Positions 1 to 10,583 of a stretch of 64,000 nucleotides of DNA are shown here, piece after piece; positions within the stretch are counted from its first letter, which is position 1, and every line of letters starts with the position of its first letter. The DNA lies in the NCBI GenBank assembly GCA_034766995.1, contig CM068313.1, positions 57,093,377 through 57,157,376 on the forward strand. The letters are read 5' to 3'. The translations under genes and the position numbers were made by a program. The stretch comes from Acanthacorydalis orientalis. Its lineage: Eukaryota; Arthropoda; Insecta; Megaloptera; Corydalidae. The notes beneath the pieces were generated by a model. The model ran no database searches. It saw only the letters and a list, made by a program, of their open reading frames with translations, and had not been told where the DNA came from.

Positions 1-59
1 TTAATCAAATAAATAAGTGAAATAATGTATTTATTTTGAGAAAATCAATAAACAAACCG

Positions 60-207
60 TATGGAAAATAAGTTCAGTTTTCATATGGATTGAATAAGAT
101 CAAAAAATATTATATGTAAATAAAATAAAATTAAAATTGAATTTGAATGTTAAAGATACTATTATTATTTTTTTAAAAAAATTCTTTATTATATTTTTTT
201 AATATCA
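60..207 (+). repeat. R1 dispersed repeat, copy 1, left part
   Basis: This A+T-rich noncoding stretch aligns by eye with about 51540-51675 (shared words such as the TAAATAAAATAAAAT run followed by GAAT and TTAAAGATA). It is the left part of a dispersed repeat whose remainder resumes at 664, so it appears split by the Helitron-like insertion at 208-663. No coding potential is seen. The window edge prevents finding its true start. Confidence 0.55.
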
Positions 208-663
208 CAAGGGAGCTCTGTCCCCTACTCGCTTTCCCCTTACAAATAACAGAAATTAACAAATTATACACGAAAATAATCTGCGTAAAATATAATTCGT
301 AAATTTTTATTGGAAAAATTATGAAAATTAACAACAAATTACAACGTTAAAATGTGTAACAATTTTTTACTCTAAAGTTTCAGCGAATAAAATATTTTGA
401 ATAAATGTCATCAGTGTTACATTGAAATCGTATACATTTCTTTTATTATCAAAGAAAGAGCTACAGACATTTGACTGATATCAACCAATTAGAACAGAGA
501 CCACGCAATTGCCATCAACCAATCATTGATGATCAGGAATGGAAATGATAAACCTGCTACTTGTAGAGTGTAGCGAGGGGAGCAGAGTTGCGAGTATGCG
601 TTCTGCATTAAAAAATATTTTATGGAAATTTTACAATAGAATTATTTTATATATATAGAAAGA
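208..663 (-). mobile_element. Helitron-like nonautonomous element, copy 1
   Basis: Read on the minus strand, the element starts TCTTTCTATATATA and ends with a G+C-rich imperfect palindrome (GGGGACAGAGCTCCC) followed by CTTG. It carries the shared family core: GATTGGTTGAT, then TAATTGGTTGATATCAG, and near the 3' end TTAATTTCTGTTATTTGT. There is no terminal inverted repeat and no target duplication. Comparison with 51675/51676, where the same flanking repeat runs uninterrupted, places the insertion between A and T, the Helitron rule. The last four bases are CTTG, not the canonical CTRR, so the class assignment is strong but not certain. No Rep/helicase coding is present. Confidence 0.6.
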
Positions 664-1560
664 TTATAGAATAATTTCTATAAAATTATCGTCATTAACA
701 TTTCAAATCACTAAATATCTGTATCTGTATATTAGTAATGCATAGAGACAGTGATACCTAAAATATATAAATATTATTTAACAATAATAACAGTTTAAAA
801 ATATGTCTATTTAACGACACTTCTAGGATAATCAAATTGAAAAAATCGTTTTTTTTTTCATAAATCTATAGATTAACCTAAATAGAATAAGGTTTTGAAG
901 GGATTTAACTATGTAGAATTTAAAAAATTGAAGGAGTTATTCATGAATTTCTCTCATATTATATATGTAAACTTGTCTTCGAACTTTAAATTCATTTTTC
1001 TCGAAATTCATATTTCAACACGACAATGTCCATAACTCTGCAATTAATTATCCAATTAAGTTAAAATTTAGTATACACGTTTCTATTAAGTGTCTCTACT
1101 TAGTGAACTACTATGGTGCATGTATCTTTACTGATTTATTTTTTTACTATGAATAAACCGTAAAATTTTCTTGAAAAATCACTTTTTTCTTCTATATGCC
1201 TCCGTTTTGTTGATAAATATTTTTTAATGGCCGTAGTTCATGCAATTAGGGAGTCTTTATGGATTATAAAAATCATTGGTTTTTTGTTCTCACTCAATTT
1301 ACCTGGGAGATTTCTACACCAACGTGGATGTATAGGAATTTTAACCAACTCTATTTGCTTGCAGAAATCATTACGCATATTCAACATGTCAAAAAATAGA
1401 TTTAAATTTTTATTTAAATATAGTTAAATAAATGTTAAAATCCTCAAGCAGTTTGATTTTATCTTTTAGTTAAAAAAAATGTTGAAAAACGGTAAATTTT
1501 CTGGTTTCTAGACAGAGAAGGGCCCTTAATTAATGAAATTTGATTCATTTCTTAAATTTT
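664..1560 (+). repeat. R1 dispersed repeat, copy 1, right part
   Basis: About 900 bases without convincing coding. The order of words (GCATAGAGACAGTGATACC, TTGAAGGAGTTATTCA, TCTTCGAACTTTAAATTC, CATAACTCTGCAATTAATTA, TGGGAGATTTCTACAC) recurs in the same order at 51676-52525 and, more diverged, at 40835-41530. The 66-codon frame at 1227-1427 lies inside it and is not preserved in the other copies, so it is not called a gene. The repeat family is not recognised. Confidence 0.6.
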
Positions 1561-2004
1561 TTTAACACTACTTTAATTAAAACTCATTACGTTAATGTAA
1601 AATATTTAAGAGCTAAATATTTACTAACTGTACTAAAACATAATCAATTAAACAAATTATATTTATATTTTTTTTTAATTCTCCGAATTAATTCGTATAG
1701 TTGATTTGTGCCAAGGTATTTTTTTTAAAAAAATCTCATTTTTTTGTTTTATTATTTGAATGGTATTTATACTAGATGTAAGAAGTAGATTTAAAACTTT
1801 AATTGATTGTCATTTTGGTTTGGTGGATCTGTGAAGACAGAAATTTCATATTTGGAAGTTTTCAACTTTGATTGGTCGGAATTTTAATTTGATGAGTATG
1901 TAATACTTGCAATTTTGTATTTGATGAGAGGCTATATGAGAAATTTATTATAGAGCAATATTTGATTTGATAACGGGTAATTGTTATAAATAAATTTAAA
2001 AAAA

Positions 2005-3030
2005 AAATGTTTTCAATTTCGTTAATGCTTCGAAAATTACGTTTAAATTTTGATCATAACAATGTTCCAAGAATATTCTAATTAGTGATTAAATATATTA
2101 ATATATTACACATATTCTAATTAGTGATTAAATATATCAATATATTAAATATATTCTAATTAGTTATATATTCCAATTAAATATTAAATTAGTAATTTAA
2201 TATTCTGATTAGTGATTGAATTCTAAAACGATATTTCAGTAACAGACAGACTAAGGTCTGAGCGTGTTCTTATCGCACTCTCAAAGAAGAATATTGGAAG
2301 AAATAAGTCAAAGTCTGGTGAAAACACCGAGCATTCTCAGGCTCTGATGTTCTTATGGCCTATTTTAAGTTCAGAAACCAAGCGCTTAACAATTTTATTA
2401 GATGGAGACTAGTTCCCCAACATTGAATTCATCTCCTTTTCGTATCGGTTGCATTTAAGCTTTTCAAAAAAAAATTAATCATTGCACGAATTTCACCATT
2501 TTTATTTTTAAAAACTTTTCTTGAGGCATTCACTTCAGTGGGCTATCAAACCAATACTAAACAACTTATTGAATTGATGTTTCGAACATAAGCATATGAA
2601 GAAAGGAATCATGCAACACTATCAGAATATTGAGCATAGTAACATCATCTATATATGGGGCTCGGAACTTTTCATCTTACCCTCGTAAATTAGATGAACT
2701 GATTTGAGAGAAAATGTGAGTTCAACAAGACAGCACTACATCACACACATATATATCACGATGGAAATTTTGACCAATTAATCTGAGATTCGGTGACATC
2801 GACTCAGTACCAAGATCATCAGATTTAACAGCACTAAATTTTTATGGTATTACCTCAAGTACAAGCTTTATGCAAATAAGCCGGAGACGATTGGAAGCCT
2901 AAAGAAAAATATTTGTCACGCAATCGGTGATATAATCAAGATAATATACCAAAATTTAATAGGAGATATCATTACAAGAGCGTAACTTGCGCCACAGACA
3001 GAGATAGCTATTTAATCGACATTATTTTTC
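2005..3030 (+). pseudogene. Decayed Tc1/mariner-superfamily DDE transposase (QQDG type), copy 1
   Basis: Conceptual translation in several frames gives VQQDSTTSHT, then a block PRSSDLTALNF, then LKYKLYANKPETI, matching the catalytic core (QQDGAT.HT ... RSxDLTPLDFFLWGYLKxxVYxNKPETI) of a transposase family abundant in insects. The frame is broken by several stops and frameshifts, so no product is possible. The N-terminal half is barely recognisable; 2220-2300 matches 21430-21500 in the second copy. An internal 39-bp tandem repeat (2073-2150) has grown inside it. Terminal repeats could not be fixed, so both limits are approximate. Confidence 0.6.
2073..2150. repeat. 39-bp tandem repeat, two full units plus degraded units
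   Basis: Unit begins ATATTCTAATTAGTGATT and recurs at 2073, 2112 and (degraded) 2151, with a further fragment near 2200. The two full units differ at only a few positions. Confidence 0.75.
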
Positions 3031-3049
3031 ATACCTAAATCGCAACTAT

Positions 3050-4610
3050 AAATTAATAATCATATAAAAATTATTTTCATTATTAATTTTCATATATATT
3101 AATTTTAAAAAAATAATTTGTAAATGTCTTTTTAAAACTCATGTAGTTTTTTTTATATTAAATAAATTAATTTGTAAGAGTGAATAATTTCATAAAAAGA
3201 ATATATTCAAATGGTATATTCATCAATTACTAAAAAATTAATTCAACATTTATTGATTCAAATGGATTATATATTTGTAGAAATATGTTAGGTTTACAAT
3301 TATTTGAAAATTAGGCTTTTAATTATATTTTTTAAAACTATTTTTTGACACTATTTTAATTCATTTAAAAAACAATTTAATATATTCTTTCATTAATTGG
3401 TTTGAGAAAAATTATTAGTTAAAATAATTTCCATTGGATGACAAACTGATAAGAGAATCACAAATTTCTGATACAAAATATAAAAATTAATTTATTATGA
3501 AGAATCGTTTTCAATATATTAAAAGATTAGTAGTTGAAATGTACATTCATTAGTATAATATATCAACTTTGAATTAGTGATGCTTCAAATTCTTTTACTA
3601 TCTTTCTTGAGTGATCTATAATATATTCATTTCTAGCCACTTTTAATTATATTGATCAACACAATGTTTAAAACATACAGCTAGAAACATATTTACATTG
3701 CTTGTACAAATGTTGCGGCTACTTTTAGTAAAATGTGGTCTATTACGGTCCTTCTCTTAGAACGAACATTGCGGCTTGTCTAAATATATCATGATGGTAC
3801 AGGAAGGAAGTACAGCATGCTTCTTCGGAACATTGCTTCTGGGTTATACATACGCTCTGTATAAGTAAAGTAAAAGCGTAGGTATATGTATAGATATCTC
3901 TATATCTATATATTTATATATGCATTTATGTATGTGCGTGTATATATAAAACATGATATACATATGTGTGTGTGTGTGTATGTGCGTGTAAGGGTATTGT
4001 AAATGCAGAGAGGAAGTAAAGACAAGTTCACGTTGACGGACGACGTAGACAAGAATATTACTATTATTGCTGTCATGTTCAAAGAAAACAACATGCACGC
4101 AAATGGTACCGTAATGTGTTGAATGGGTGGACCTTTACATGAGTTATTACTCCTTACCTCAAGAATACATGCTAGGAAAAAATTAATAAAACCATACGAC
4201 TTTGAAAAATGTAATTGTAATGTTTAGAAGATGTTTATCTCACTTTTTCGTTTATTTAGTATTTCATTTATTTTCATGGTGGAGTTATTAGTCATTAGAT
4301 TTTAATTTATTCCTAACCAATAGTTATATGATTATTTATATCTAATGAAATATCACTAACTGGATTTCAGTGAAATTATATTTATTATGAGGTTTTATTT
4401 CATTTATATCATGTTTTAGTTATTGAGTGTCATTGATTTATAAAACAAAAATTTACTTGTATATGAAACTTAAAATAATGATTAGTTGTATTAATTATAT
4501 ATTGCATTTAATTCAAAAAAGAATACCAAATAAAATTTCCTCTTAAATGATTTAAAAAATCACATAAGAAATTTTTGAAAAAAATTTCAATATTCACATT
4601 TGTGCTAATA
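3050..4610. other. No gene seen; unique A+T-rich spacer with a TG/TA-rich tract
   Basis: Contains a short (TG)n/(TA)n tract around 3895-3990 and a less A+T-biased stretch at 3680-3880 and 4000-4140. The overlapping minus-strand frames at 3844-4098 are translations of the microsatellite (HTHTH, YIYTH) and are not accepted as genes. Confidence 0.5.
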
Positions 4611-4651
4611 TAAGGTTGGTAGAAAAATAATCGCAGTTTATAACCTTCAAA

Positions 4652-4696
<45 letters not shown>

Positions 4697-5183
4697 CTCA
4701 GTTGACCATTTTAAGTGGTCCAGAATTGTTGGATGACTAACATTTAAGTTTTGTGCAAGCTCTCGAATTGTTGTGCGTGGTTTTAATTCAACTCATGTCT
4801 TCAGTTGATTGTTATGAACTGAAGAAGGACACTTGCTACCTTCTTCATATTCAAGGCTCTCGTCACCACCTTTACACTCTATTTCCTTAACAGTACCCAC
4901 ACCAAAAGCAACTTTTTGTCTACGAACAGTTTCTGCACCTTAATCATCTGTTTTGAACTCATGCAGAAACATGACTCATATTTCTTCTTTTCTATCTTTA
5001 ATTCAATAGCCCAATTTGAAGCAAAATGAAAAATAAAACCAAAGTCGATTTATTAAAATACAAACCGTAAAATTCACTTTAAAATGATATTAACATAAAC
5101 TCGATAAAATAACACTTTCAATGAAAAAAATCAGGTCAGAACTCAATAAACACAAACCGTTATTATTTTCCTACCAATTTAAT
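4611..5183 (-). mobile_element. Mariner deletion derivative A (HTH half only)
   Basis: Left end TAAGGTTGGTAGAAAAATAA and right end, reverse complemented, TTAAATTGGTAGGAAAATAA form the terminal inverted repeats; TA flanks both ends. The minus strand keeps 5' untranslated sequence and the transposase N-terminus: blocks HEFK, AFGVGTVKE, VHNNQLKT, then RTTIRELAQNLNVSHPTI, a mariner paired-type helix-turn-helix. A stop follows HEFKTDD and another follows QLKT. The DDD catalytic domain is absent: the HTH runs straight into a (TA)n tract and the 3' terminus. About 573 bp against roughly 1.27 kb for a full element. Confidence 0.85.
4654..4695. repeat. (TA)n array inside mariner derivative A
   Basis: About 20 TA units. 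It sits at the internal deletion junction of the element, where copy F has only a short TGTATATG seed, so it probably grew after the deletion. Confidence 0.9.
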
Positions 5184-5272
5184 AAAATACTAAATATTAA
5201 ATAACATGATTTTGTTTCATTTTTGCGATTTTTTTAATATTTTCATGTGGAAACATAAATTGGATTATTCTA
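5184..5272. mobile_element. MITE-T right half abutting mariner A
   Basis: Begins directly at the right end of mariner A and matches 6623-6710 (TTGCGATTTTTTTAATATTT then CATGTGGAA.CATAAATT). It is the right half of the TA-flanked MITE described at 39917-40116; no clear left half was found to the left of mariner A. Confidence 0.6.
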
Positions 5273-5315
5273 TATATAAATAAATAATCTCTGATTTGTA
5301 CTGTTTGGGGCGAAA

Positions 5316-5349
<34 letters not shown>

Positions 5350-5350
5350 C
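5316..5350. repeat. (TA)n array
   Basis: Interrupted array of about 15 TA units just beyond the MITE-T right half. Confidence 0.85.
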
Positions 5351-5665
5351 TTATAAAACAAATTTAAAAATTATTAAATGTACATTCGAGATTTTATTAT
5401 TTTACGACACAAGTGGCTCATATATTATTTATTTAAATATACATGTACAACACGTTGGAATTAAGGACTGAACGTTTAAATATACATATTTTTAGTACAA
5501 CAAAAAAAATTAAGCATGTTACTCTGTACACTGAAAAAAACAGTTTTTAAATAAAATTTCAGTTACTTAATGTATGTGTACCTGGTAGAAATATTATGAT
5601 TTTTTATTTTCCGTTTTGTCTACTTCTTTGTCAATCTGTCAATCTATTTATCAATATATCTAAAC

Positions 5666-5698
<33 letters not shown>

Positions 5699-5820
5699 GG
5701 TGAGTCAATTTGGCATTTACATGAAAGTATTAAAAAAATTACAAAAATTAAAATGAATCATGTTATTCTTCATTTAATATTTTAATTCAATTCAATACAA
5801 AAAATACTACAATTCAACTA
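5699..5820. mobile_element. MITE-T copy, left half, interrupted by mariner
   Basis: Starts GGTGAGTCAATTTGGCATTT directly after a (TA)n tract (5667-5698) and continues ATGAAAGTATTAAAAAAATT, matching the left terminal repeat of 39917-40116 and 40406-40612. It is cut at TA (5819-5820) by mariner B; its matching right half resumes at 6623. Confidence 0.7.
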
Positions 5821-6325
5821 TTAGGTTGGTTGAAAAATAATAGCACTTTATGACCTTCAAATTTAACGCCTAACTTTTGTGCAAACTTTTGAATTGACGT
5901 GCTTAGTTATGATTTAAGTAATGCCTTCAGCTGGTCGTTATAAAATATGATGCTCACGATCTTCTTCATCTTCAAAGTTCTCACCCATAGCACGAATTTT
6001 TTGGAACCACCATTGCAATGCACGTTCCTTAGAGTACCCACACCAAAAGCATCGTTTAGTTTACAATCAGTATTTGCTGCTTTACCACCCGTTTTCAACT
6101 CATGCAGAAAATTTACTTTTATTTGCTTTTTTCTATCTAGAATTCAAAAGCCTAATTTGAAGCAAAATTAATAATAAAACTAGAGTCGATGTTACAAAAG
6201 TACAGACCGAAAAATTCACTTTAAAATGATGTTAACATAAACACAATGAAATGACACTTTCATTGAAAAAAATTAAAGTTAGAATTGAGAAAACAAAAAT
6301 CACAATTATTTTCTTACCAACCTAA
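5821..6325 (-). mobile_element. Mariner deletion derivative B (HTH half only)
   Basis: Ends are TTAGGTTGGTTGAAAAATAA on the left and, reverse complemented, TTAGGTTGGTAAGAAAATAA on the right, with TA on both sides. The minus strand encodes LNDAFGVGTLR and, in another frame, the acidic linker block GENFEDEE, then YNDQLKALL. The open frame at 5907-6098 runs out of frame after the first third. The deletion is larger than in copy A: sequence jumps from AQKL of the HTH directly into the 3' terminal region. No catalytic residues remain. Confidence 0.8.
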
Positions 6326-6345
6326 TAAATTGCAAATTTATAAAT

Positions 6346-6622
6346 CTTCCGTATAGTTTATAGTTTCTGCTGCTTTATCAACAGTTTTAAACTTATACAA
6401 AAAATATAATCTTGTTTGGTTCTTTTCCATGTTTAATTCAATATTCCAATTTGAATAAAAATTAATAATAAAACTAATGTCGATGTTAGCAAAATAAAGA
6501 CCAAAAAATGCACTTTAAAATGATATTAATATGAATACGATGATGAAATGACATTTTCATTGAAAAATGTTAAGGTCAGAATTCAGAGAACAAAAACCAC
6601 TATTATTTTTCTACCAACTTAA
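6346..6622 (-). mobile_element. Mariner derivative C, truncated
   Basis: Retains only the 5' untranslated region and first codons of the same mariner family plus the right terminal repeat (reverse complement TTAAGTTGGTAGAAAAATAA). Its left end is missing; about 20 bases separate it from mariner B. Its right end joins MITE-T at the same point as mariner A does (5183), so A and C are copies of one insertion. Confidence 0.65.
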
Positions 6623-6710
6623 TAATATTCTGAACATTCAATTATATGATTGTGTTTTATTTTTTGCGATTTTTTTAATATTTTCATGTGGAAGCATAAA
6701 TTTAATCACC
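6623..6710. mobile_element. MITE-T copy, right half
   Basis: Ends CATAAATTTAATCACC followed by TATA, the right terminal repeat of MITE-T. Together with 5699-5820 it forms one MITE split by about 800 bp of mariner-derived sequence. Confidence 0.7.
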
Positions 6711-6720
6711 TATATATGCA

Positions 6721-6725
<5 letters not shown>

Positions 6726-6774
<49 letters not shown>

Positions 6775-6782
6775 TATATATT
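6726..6782. repeat. (TA)n array
   Basis: About 27 TA units with one AAA interruption near 6770; directly follows MITE-T. Confidence 0.9.
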
Positions 6783-6908
6783 AATAATCTCTGATTTGCA
6801 TTTTTTGGAGTGAAATTATATTAGTGTTGATAAAAAAATTTACACAAAACTTAACTGCCATAAATACATAATCTGATAATTATAAATCAAAATTGTTGAC
6901 CAATTACT

Positions 6909-7062
6909 ACTTCAATTAATAGGTTTGTTACCAAAATAGAGGCCGAAAAATTCACTTTAAAACGATATTAATATATATACACTGAAATGACACTTTCATT
7001 GAAAAAAAAATAAGGTTAGAATTCAGAAAAGAAAAATCTCAATTATTTCCTTATCAGCCTAA
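6909..7062 (-). mobile_element. Mariner derivative D, short remnant
   Basis: Keeps only the 5' untranslated part and right terminal repeat of the same mariner family (GGCCGAAAAATTCACTTTAA, and CAGCCTAA at the end). Its 3' flank (AATAAATTGGAAATGTATAA) resembles the flank of copy B (6321-6345), which indicates a duplicated segment rather than an independent insertion. Confidence 0.65.
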
Positions 7063-7183
7063 TAAATTGGAAATGTATAAATTTTCCTATTGTTGATAGT
7101 CAGTTTAATTTTTAAACATCTTTCAGAACAGCTGTTGTTTTCAAATTAATAATTATTATTGGTTTTAACTTATTCGCCTAAAA

Positions 7184-7550
7184 CAGTGGTCTTAAAACTT
7201 TGTCTACTCATTGAACCCTTAAAATTATATTTTATTGGCGGAACCCCTACCATCCTCAGAAAACTCAAGAAACGTACCCTATAAGTTTTGAAAATTATCC
7301 ATCTTACATGACCAAATTTTATTATTTATAACTGATTGACCGGAGTTGTAATGTGTACTCATAAATACAGTTTTACTACATAATAATGGGTAATTAAAGG
7401 TATTTATTGAAATAAAAGAAATTATTGTCAATTTACTATTTTTCGGTTTTTTTTCGAAAATTCTTTCAAATTTTGACTTTGAATAGCGGAACCTCTGGAA
7501 AAGTTGCGCGGAACTCCAAAGTTCCACAGAACACAGTTTGATGAACACTG
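7184..7550. mobile_element. hAT-type MITE, copy 1
   Basis: Terminal inverted repeats CAGTGGTCTTAAAACTTTG (left) and, reverse complemented, CAGTGTTCATCAAACTGTG (right) have the CAGTG start and CAAAC-type motif of hAT termini. It is noncoding and about 367 bp. Internal sequence (AATACAGTTTTACTACATAA) matches the other copy at 42605-43076 in opposite orientation. The flanking octamers are only partly alike, so the target duplication has decayed. Confidence 0.75.
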
Positions 7551-7791
7551 ATAAACAAATATAGAAACTGAAACATACAAGTTACGAATTACAACGTTTT
7601 AATTTTTAAGAATGTACAGGAAGATGAAAAAATACTAAACGGATAAAAAATTTCAGGATTCTTAAACTATACTTAAATTAAAAATTGATTATTTGTACCG
7701 TTTGAAAGAAAGTACAATTTGAATTTTCAATATTTTCATAGCTGCTTTTAAGGAGAAACATGGACACATTATTGAATATATAATTATTTTA

Positions 7792-7795
<4 letters not shown>

Positions 7796-7846
<51 letters not shown>
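7796..7846. repeat. (TA)n array
   Basis: About 25 uninterrupted TA units; the 77-codon minus-strand frame across it is a YIYIY microsatellite translation. Confidence 0.9.
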
Positions 7847-7849
<3 letters not shown>

Positions 7850-8600
7850 TATTAATAAAATCTGTCCCAATTTTGATGAATGAATTATATATAATCGAAA
7901 TTTTATTTTTTTGATTATGCACTTATTTGAGAATTCATTGTTGAGGTTATGTTCAACTTATGAATTATTTATGTTAAATATTATAATTTTAATATCTGAA
8001 TTTCGTCTATGTTTCATTAGTATATAAAATACTATAAAATAATATAAAATGCTATAAAATGAAATAAATTAAACTAAGTGTAACGAAAATAATTGGTGGA
8101 AATAATAATTGTTCATTAAAACATAAATATTATTAATATTGTGTTAATTATTCAATTATTATATTTGGTTTATTTAGTAATGATTGTTCATAATAATTTA
8201 ACATCATGAAAATGAATGTGTCAGACATTAACAGCTTCAGAATAAAAAACCTATTGTGCGCCGGTCACATAGATCTGGTTCCGACAACTGCTATCGGGTT
8301 ACAGAGAGGGTTAAACATTTTGAAAATTAATAATCCATTGACTGTAATTTGAAAGTTGATATTAGAATTTTATTAAAAAAAATCATTCTATAAGGTGTTA
8401 TTTCCTAAGTATAAAATTAAAATATATTTTTTTTAAAATTAATGAATTTAAAGTAATTGAAAACAAATTTGATTCATATTGGTTTTACAATGAAAACAAC
8501 GAGGAGAAAAGTTATTATAATTTTCTTATAACAATATTTCATAATCATTGATAAAGTATTAGCAAAATGTTTATTCTTAAGACAAATTTTATGTTTAGGT
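7847..8600. other. No gene seen
   Basis: A+T-rich spacer with no coding signal, terminal repeat or long palindrome recognised. Confidence 0.4.
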
Positions 8601-8610
8601 ATTTAAAAAA

Positions 8611-8840
8611 CTAGAAGGATAAGCTTCTGTTCGCTGAACTTGCCAAATCTCCGTAGTGGAAAGCGGCTTCGCCCACCACTTGATAACGCTCGCTTCCTCC
8701 TAATAAATAACAGAAATTAACAAATAATACTGACTGATATCAACCAATCAGAACACAGATCACGTGATTGATAGCCAATCAGAGAACGAAAAGTCATGCG
8801 CGGCAGCTAGAGGACTATTTTCAAAGTGAAACTTCTTTAG
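8611..8840 (-). mobile_element. Helitron-like element, copy 2
   Basis: On the minus strand it contains the family core GACTTTTCGTTCTCTGATTGG, a CACGTGAT motif, GTTCTGATTGGTTGATATC and TTAATTTCTGTTATTT, then ends AGCGAACAGAAGC ... CCTTCTAG followed by T, the canonical CTRR-T terminus. The 5' end is diverged; the TC start cannot be fixed. Length about 230 bp, noncoding. Confidence 0.6.
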
Positions 8841-9292
8841 CCGCGTTTGAAATAAATTTTTAAGGACGAGACAAAAAATCAAACGTTACTAAGGTTGTTA
8901 CGACCTGCGTTAGGGGGAGGGGAGTAGAGAAAGAGAATAATTTATGCCTAGACGGCAGAAGCGAGCGATGGCGGCGATTAATTTATAATTTTAGTGCACA
9001 AAAGAACAAACCTCTAATAGTCCTTATTTGTTTCTTCAAATGACATGTATATTTTTATATATTTCTAGATTTTTAAAATATATATTCTTGCACCTTTATA
9101 GAAATAACACAATGGAAGCAATAATAATTTAAAATGAAGATATAAAAATAAATATGTGGAAATTTGTCCAATAAACTTATTAGACAAAAATCAGTTTGTA
9201 ATTTCTCTGCTTATATTTATTGGTATCATACTGAAATATAAATAGTTCTCTGTTGCAGGAATTGTTTTAGTTTATTTCTTTTACTTACAGCC

Positions 9293-9293
<1 letters not shown>

Positions 9294-9380
<87 letters not shown>

Positions 9381-9388
9381 GAGAGAGA
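9294..9388. repeat. Compound (TA)n(GA)n array
   Basis: About 26 TA units pass directly into about 15 GA units and a short GAGA tail. The (TA)(GA) junction type recurs at 37860, 55188, 55440 and 63461. Confidence 0.95.
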
Positions 9389-10544
9389 TCATTTGTTACA
9401 AAAAATGTGTTATAGAAATCTTGCGATGAAATTATTTTTTATATATAGAAAGAAGTTTAAGACGTATGAATTGATTTTCTATTCCTTATATAAAGATTGA
9501 AGAAAAGTCTTAAATTGCTCATTATTGCATATTATATCACAGTACTGTTTGTTTTTATATAAATTTTTCACATTATTTAATCTTTAAGTTATCATGGAAT
9601 ATGATGCATTCATTTTAAAATTGAAACTCATTTTTTTAAAACTTGTGATTTTTCCTTGTGACATAAAATGAAATTATTTCCAATTTAAAGTAATGAATCT
9701 TACATTTCTTGCAGATCTAACGTTTCATTTTTCAGACAAATATGCAATAAATGTGTCTCTCTCATTTATTTTTTGAAATTTTTGGGGTATATTTTGAATT
9801 TATTTTAACGTGATTTTGAAACTAAATCTACTTCTACATTCAAAACCTTTTCTACATTTAAAACATAATCTACGACATCTCTATTACGGATACACAGTAT
9901 TGAAAAATATCATCATACATATTCTACTCTTTGTTCCACATATATTACAATAGGTACAACTGGGTAATTATTGATCCCCTCGTACTGAGAGTACTAAATA
10001 CTAAAGCACATTACTCATGTTTGTATCCATAATCGAAAATTTTCTTCTAGTTATGGAGACATTTTTCATACAACTCCTTCTCTCCCGGTACAATCATTTC
10101 TTGTAGTCCTGTCAACAAGTCTCTATAGATCCCACAAAATCTTCCTCCCACTGACTTGATTATGTCATCTGCACTCATTATTCTTTCTCTAATATTCTCA
10201 ATGTTCAATTTCACATATTATTTATTGATAATAGTAGTTATTTTTCATATAGAGGATTAGAAGTACCACTGATAAACCTTTTGATCTTGAAGAAAATCCA
10301 TTTTATTTGTGGAAATTTCATTGCATACCCGAACAATCTATTTTTTTTACAAAATATTTTTTCCAACAGTCATACTGTATTTGACATCTTAGTCAACAAA
10401 AATAAATTATATAACAGTTACTGTTAAAAAAATCATACAATAATTATAAAATTTTATTTTTTTTAAAAATGAAAAGAAAGATTTTCTTTCTTACTGAAGT
10501 AATAAACTTATTGCTTTTAATATTAGCGCCATTGCATTTTACAG

Positions 10545-10583
10545 GCTGAGAATTGCTGAGGAAGTAAGATTACATATAAATCG
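10545..10583 (+). other. Possible 39-nt microexon
   Basis: A TTTTACAG acceptor immediately precedes and a TCG/GTAAGT donor immediately follows a 39-base stretch. Read in frame 2 it is open as LRIAEEVRLHINR with no stop, and the length is a multiple of three. Both splice sites match consensus well, but such pairs arise by chance in A+T-rich DNA and no neighbouring exon is recognised. Treat as a hypothesis. Confidence 0.2.

Noticed and set aside
2073..2150. CRISPR-like repeated units
   Set aside because: Units are contiguous 39-bp tandem copies without spacers, in animal DNA.
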